The notes under the pieces: generated by a model | Database searches by the model: none | The model's input: the letters and a program-made list of their open reading frames with translations, nothing else | Told to the model about the DNA's origin: nothing | Translations under genes and position numbers: made by a program | Origin: Chrysoporthe austroafricana | Taxonomy: Eukaryota > Ascomycota > Sordariomycetes > Diaporthales > Cryphonectriaceae | Reading direction: 5' to 3' | DNA length: 64,000 bases | NCBI GenBank assembly: GCA_001051155.2 | Contig: JYIP02000004.1 | Location: forward strand, 497,576-561,575 | Shown: one piece after another, positions 60,980 through 64,000 of the stretch | Layout: each line of letters begins with the position of its first letter | Numbering within the stretch: the stretch's first letter is position 1

Positions 60980-62707
60980 CTAGGGAGGTAGCAGTGAGAG
61001 GCGGGATTCGTCCCGGCCAGACGGCTCCGACCTCCACGTCTTCTTGTTAGCGTGTGTCTGGCTCCCAGGCGTGGCCGGCCAAGCAGATTCGTGCGACCTC
61101 TTGTTGATCCTGCCCAAGCCGGGAAGAGAAGGTCCGCGCGAGCCGGAAAGAGAAGGGCCGCCGGACCGCTGCAGTCTTGCAGCAGCAACAGCAGCATCCC
61201 CGCTGCTATCGGACTCGTCATGGCCCTGCTCAGGTTCCACTACCGCAGCTTGTTCCCAGACACGATCGCCCAGCGCTTCTTCGGCTGTGGGGCGGCTGGA
61301 GGGGTCCCATGCGATCATGGAGCGGAGAAGCGCTCTGAGATCATCGGGGATGCAGCCCTGCGGGTTGTCGTCGGCTAGATGCGCGAGGATCTTTGTGTGA
61401 TTGGCCCTGGATATGGGTTCTGCACCGTTCCACATTATGAAGGTGGCGACCATGGAGAGTCCCAGGCTGAAGATATCGATCGCGTTGGTATACCCTTCAG
61501 GGCGGCCGACCTCGGGTGAGGTAAAGCCTGCCGGACCGAGGGCTGCCTCGATACCCCGGATGCCTCTCTTGGCCTTGCCGAAGTCGCTTATGCCAGCGTG
61601 GGCAGTACCAGGGGCCCGGCACGAGAAGACCAGCAGGTTCCTGGGGCTGATATCGCGGTGCATGATGCCCATAATGTGCAGGTTCCGGAGGCCCTCCAGT
61701 ACCTGACGAAAGAGAGCAAGCCTCGTAGGCAGGTCGACTTGCCGCCACGGCGCACTGGCGAATGTGAAGGGCGCGTACGGCATGAGGAGATGGACATCTT
61801 CGAGGTCATTCTGGGAACATGGCAGCGGGTGATCGTGCTCGCACCACGATGCGAGGAGAGGGACAAGGCCGACCGTGCCAGCCAGAATCTGCATGGCAAT
61901 CCTGATCTCGTTGCTAATATTCGGAATCTGGCGGCGGGAACAGTGGATCGTCTTGCAGGCTACAATATCTCCGGTCCGCTTCTCGATCCCGGCCCGAACC
62001 ACGCCAAATGCTCCCTTGGAGACAGTATGATGGATAATCAAATTGTTCATTTCGATATGTCTCGAGCTGGGCAATAGATCGATATAGCCGTATTCTTGCA
62101 TACGGCAATCGTGTTCCCAGCCTTTATGCTGTCTTTGCATATAGTTTTCGAGATGGGTTGTATAGGCTGTCTTATCGCTGGCTGAGAATTCGAGTACCAG
62201 ATCTAGCGGGCCGATACGGAGGCGGTTGGTCTGCATATGAAGAACATATTTGTCATTGTGCTGCAGCTCGATATCGGCATTCCTGTCGGCCTGCAGGTAT
62301 CGAATCGAATGGTGTGGACTGGTATTCCACAAGACCAAGGCGCCAGACTGCGGATGGATCGAGATGCGAAAGATCTCTGTCCCCTTGAGCTGGCGTGACC
62401 TGGACGAGCAGAGGGGCAGGTTGACCGCAGACTTTCCCCCCGCCCCCAGCTTCCCGATGACCCAGCGATGGTCCTTGACAGAGGATTGTGTGCTGCCGCC
62501 ACCGGCAAACGAGAGCATGAGCTGGTATGTGGACTGAGCAGCGCGGTCGTTCGGCTTTGCCTGTTGTATAGCAGCATCGGCTCGGGCAACGGTGACGAGA
62601 TGGACAGGAGATTCGGGAGGCTGGCTGTGGATGAGGGACTCGAGGCATTTCTGCGCCACTCTGTTCTCGGGAGTTAGCGTTGCGAAGCAAAGAGACGACA
62701 ATGACAT
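60980..62707 (-). CDS. Ser/Thr protein kinase with FHA-like N-terminal region
   Basis: Single exon, 575 aa from MSLSSLCFATL; an in-frame ATG at 62776 would add 23 residues. The kinase domain (about 225-515) has a Gly-rich loop KGAFGVV (231-237), VACK (Lys252), catalytic MHRDISPRN (HRD 350-352) and DFGKAKRG (375-377), with TSPEV in place of APE. The catalytic Asp and metal Asp are present, so activity is likely; the HRDIS rather than HRDIK or HRDLK form is shared by some fungal lineage-specific kinases. Residues 80-175 form a beta-rich segment (LVLWNTSPHHSIRYL, NRLRIGPLDLVLEF) resembling an FHA phosphothreonine-binding domain, though key residues are unclear. The tail is Ser/Gly-rich with basic stretches. 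Substrates unknown. Confidence 0.88.
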   Translation of the reverse strand: MSLSSLCFATLTPENRVAQKCLESLIHSQPPESPVHLVTVARADAAIQQAKPNDRAAQSTYQLMLSFAGGGSTQSSVKDHRWVIGKLGAGGKSAVNLPLCSSRSRQLKGTEIFRISIHPQSGALVLWNTSPHHSIRYLQADRNADIELQHNDKYVLHMQTNRLRIGPLDLVLEFSASDKTAYTTHLENYMQRQHKGWEHDCRMQEYGYIDLLPSSRHIEMNNLIIHHTVSKGAFGVVRAGIEKRTGDIVACKTIHCSRRQIPNISNEIRIAMQILAGTVGLVPLLASWCEHDHPLPCSQNDLEDVHLLMPYAPFTFASAPWRQVDLPTRLALFRQVLEGLRNLHIMGIMHRDISPRNLLVFSCRAPGTAHAGISDFGKAKRGIRGIEAALGPAGFTSPEVGRPEGYTNAIDIFSLGLSMVATFIMWNGAEPISRANHTKILAHLADDNPQGCIPDDLRALLRSMIAWDPSSRPTAEEALGDRVWEQAAVVEPEQGHDESDSSGDAAVAAARLQRSGGPSLSGSRGPSLPGLGRINKRSHESAWPATPGSQTHANKKTWRSEPSGRDESRLSLLPP

Positions 62708-63249
62708 GGTGATGCCTTGGAGGATGCTTTGGAGATGTTTGGCCAAATGTTTTGGGGATGCAAGCATCCAGCGCATACAACTACCTTATAGGGACCTGAC
62801 TGCCTATTTAGGAGGCTGGTGCACTATACTGACCCCACCCATCTTGTCGGATAATAAGTAATCACGGGCCGGGTGCAGCTGGCGATGATTCCCATATCTA
62901 CTCCTAGGCATTCTTATAGTGCTAGCCTTGTTGCCTATTGCAATCTATAGTTGTATTGCAAACTAGCAGTTGGATCTCTCTACCAAATAATGAAGCTTCC
63001 CAAGTTTCTGTAGATAATCGTTGTACGATGCACTACTCTCCCGTAGAGAACCTTGATCGCCATTCCAGGTGACTGCGCTAGCAGGGATCCGGGGGCAGCG
63101 CCGAGGGCCAACAACGACACTTCAATCCTCATCAGCAACATCACATTATACATCCTTCGTCATACCTCAACCACCACACCTCATCTACATAGCAACCATA
63201 ACACATGCATGCACACCACACACACACACACACACACACGATCTCCATT
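62708..63249. other. Divergent intergenic, kinase / edge ORF
   Basis: No gene seen. The right end includes a CA microsatellite. Confidence 0.5.
63217..63239 (+). repeat. CA dinucleotide microsatellite
   Basis: About eleven CA units. If translation starts at the in-frame ATG at 63205 instead of 63250, this repeat codes for His-Thr repeats. Confidence 0.9.
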
Positions 63250-64000
63250 ATGCCTATGACTTATTGCTCTCCCCAGCGCCCGGGCGAGACAGATGGCGAG
63301 TTCGACAAGAGGTTGACACTTGCCCGAGACCAATGGCGCCAGAACTTGATCAACGACTACTATGCAAAGAAGGAAGCACGGCTGCCGTCGCCTCAGAGCG
63401 ATAGTGATCTGGACGAGGAGGATATGGCGCATGCGGTCAGGATGGCCGAGCAAGACATACTGATGGATGCAGGGCTTGCCACGATTGATGATTTTACCAA
63501 TCCCGTCGTATATCCCCCGCTCCCTCTCGACGGCCCTCAGGGCAAGTCCCTGAGCGAGCTTGACCCGGAGGAGCGTGAGTGTATGGGCCTGCCCCCCTGG
63601 CCCTGGCTGGTAAATCCACCTGCCGACGACGTTCAAGAGCCGGCCGCCGACGCCGACGAGAAGGGAGATGCATCGAGTCTCAAGCGAAAGAGGGTCCCCG
63701 AGGAGGATTCCGATGAGCCACCGCTCGCCAAGAAGAGGAGTACGACGAGGCAAGACACGGCGCCGCCGATGCCTCGAGTTACCCGCGCACGACGCCGCCA
63801 GCTCTCGGGGTCGCAGGCCGAGGACGCCCTTGACATCCAACAGTCGCCAGCCGACGAGAAGAGAGCCACATCGAGTCCCAAGCGGAAGAGGGTCCCTGAG
63901 GAGGACTCCGATGAGCCACTACTCCCCAAGGAGACAAGGACGAGGAGGAAAGACACAGCACCTCGAGCCACCCGCACACGACGCCGTCAGCCCTCGGGGC
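63250..64000 (+). CDS. Repeat-containing basic protein, runs off the window
   Basis: Open frame of 250 codons without a stop before the window ends, so the C-terminus is missing. It begins MPMTYCSPQRPGE; ATGs at 63205 and 63256 are alternatives. Residues 10-125 are moderately acidic with a helical segment (AHAVRMAEQDILMDAG). From about residue 135 a 66-residue unit repeats: copy 1 starts at 63652 and copy 2 at 63850, each with DEK, then SSxKRKRVPEEDSDEP, then a basic RTRRRQ-like end. The KRKR clusters look like nuclear localisation signals and the RxRRR stretches could bind DNA. No known domain is recognised. The repeat copies share in-frame spacing of exactly 198 nt. Confidence 0.65.
   Translation, partial: MPMTYCSPQRPGETDGEFDKRLTLARDQWRQNLINDYYAKKEARLPSPQSDSDLDEEDMAHAVRMAEQDILMDAGLATIDDFTNPVVYPPLPLDGPQGKSLSELDPEERECMGLPPWPWLVNPPADDVQEPAADADEKGDASSLKRKRVPEEDSDEPPLAKKRSTTRQDTAPPMPRVTRARRRQLSGSQAEDALDIQQSPADEKRATSSPKRKRVPEEDSDEPLLPKETRTRRKDTAPRATRTRRRQPSG

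Overview
The window is nuclear DNA of a filamentous ascomycete (Pezizomycotina, most likely a Sordariomycete). Evidence is the many short GT-AG introns of about 50-130 nt with CTRAC/CTAAC-type branch sites, monocistronic genes with separate promoters, and gene families typical of such fungi: HET, fungal F-box, NACHT-zinc finger-ankyrin, tannase, DUF4419 and Trk potassium transporters. No tRNA, rRNA or CRISPR was seen. Exon joins below were worked out by hand from splice signals, reading phase and family motifs.

Layout. 0-12 kb: a caspase-like peptidase with a long C-terminal extension, an F-box gene broken by one nonsense codon, a secreted GH43 enzyme, a membrane P450 and a sulfatase. 12-20.5 kb: an AAA ATPase facing head-to-head a STAND-like protein with a degenerate P-loop, then a Trk-type K+ transporter. 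22-33.5 kb: metabolic genes (class II aldolase, tannase/feruloyl esterase, GH1 beta-glucosidase, small O-methyltransferase, Old Yellow Enzyme). 35-43 kb: a DUF4385 gene, a decayed NACHT/C2H2/ankyrin gene and a Rad5/HLTF-like SNF2 helicase. 43.6-48.3 kb: an unrecognised two-exon gene and a Ser/Arg-rich protein. 48.3-53.4 kb has no gene that I can support. 53.4-64 kb: DUF4419 and HET-domain genes in divergent orientation, a 3.2-kb region of relics and low-complexity sequence, a protein kinase, and an ORF with internal repeats running off the window edge.

How the genes fit together. Two themes are visible. One is carbohydrate and plant-polymer use (GH43, tannase, GH1, sulfatase). The other is a loose concentration of genes of the type used in fungal self/non-self recognition and regulated cell death (caspase, AAA ATPase plus STAND-like pair, NACHT remnant, HET), several of them degenerate or broken. 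That these form one functional system is inference. Splicing oddities stand out: one strong and one candidate GC-AG intron, a 20-nt microexon, and a tannase intron ending in GG instead of AG.
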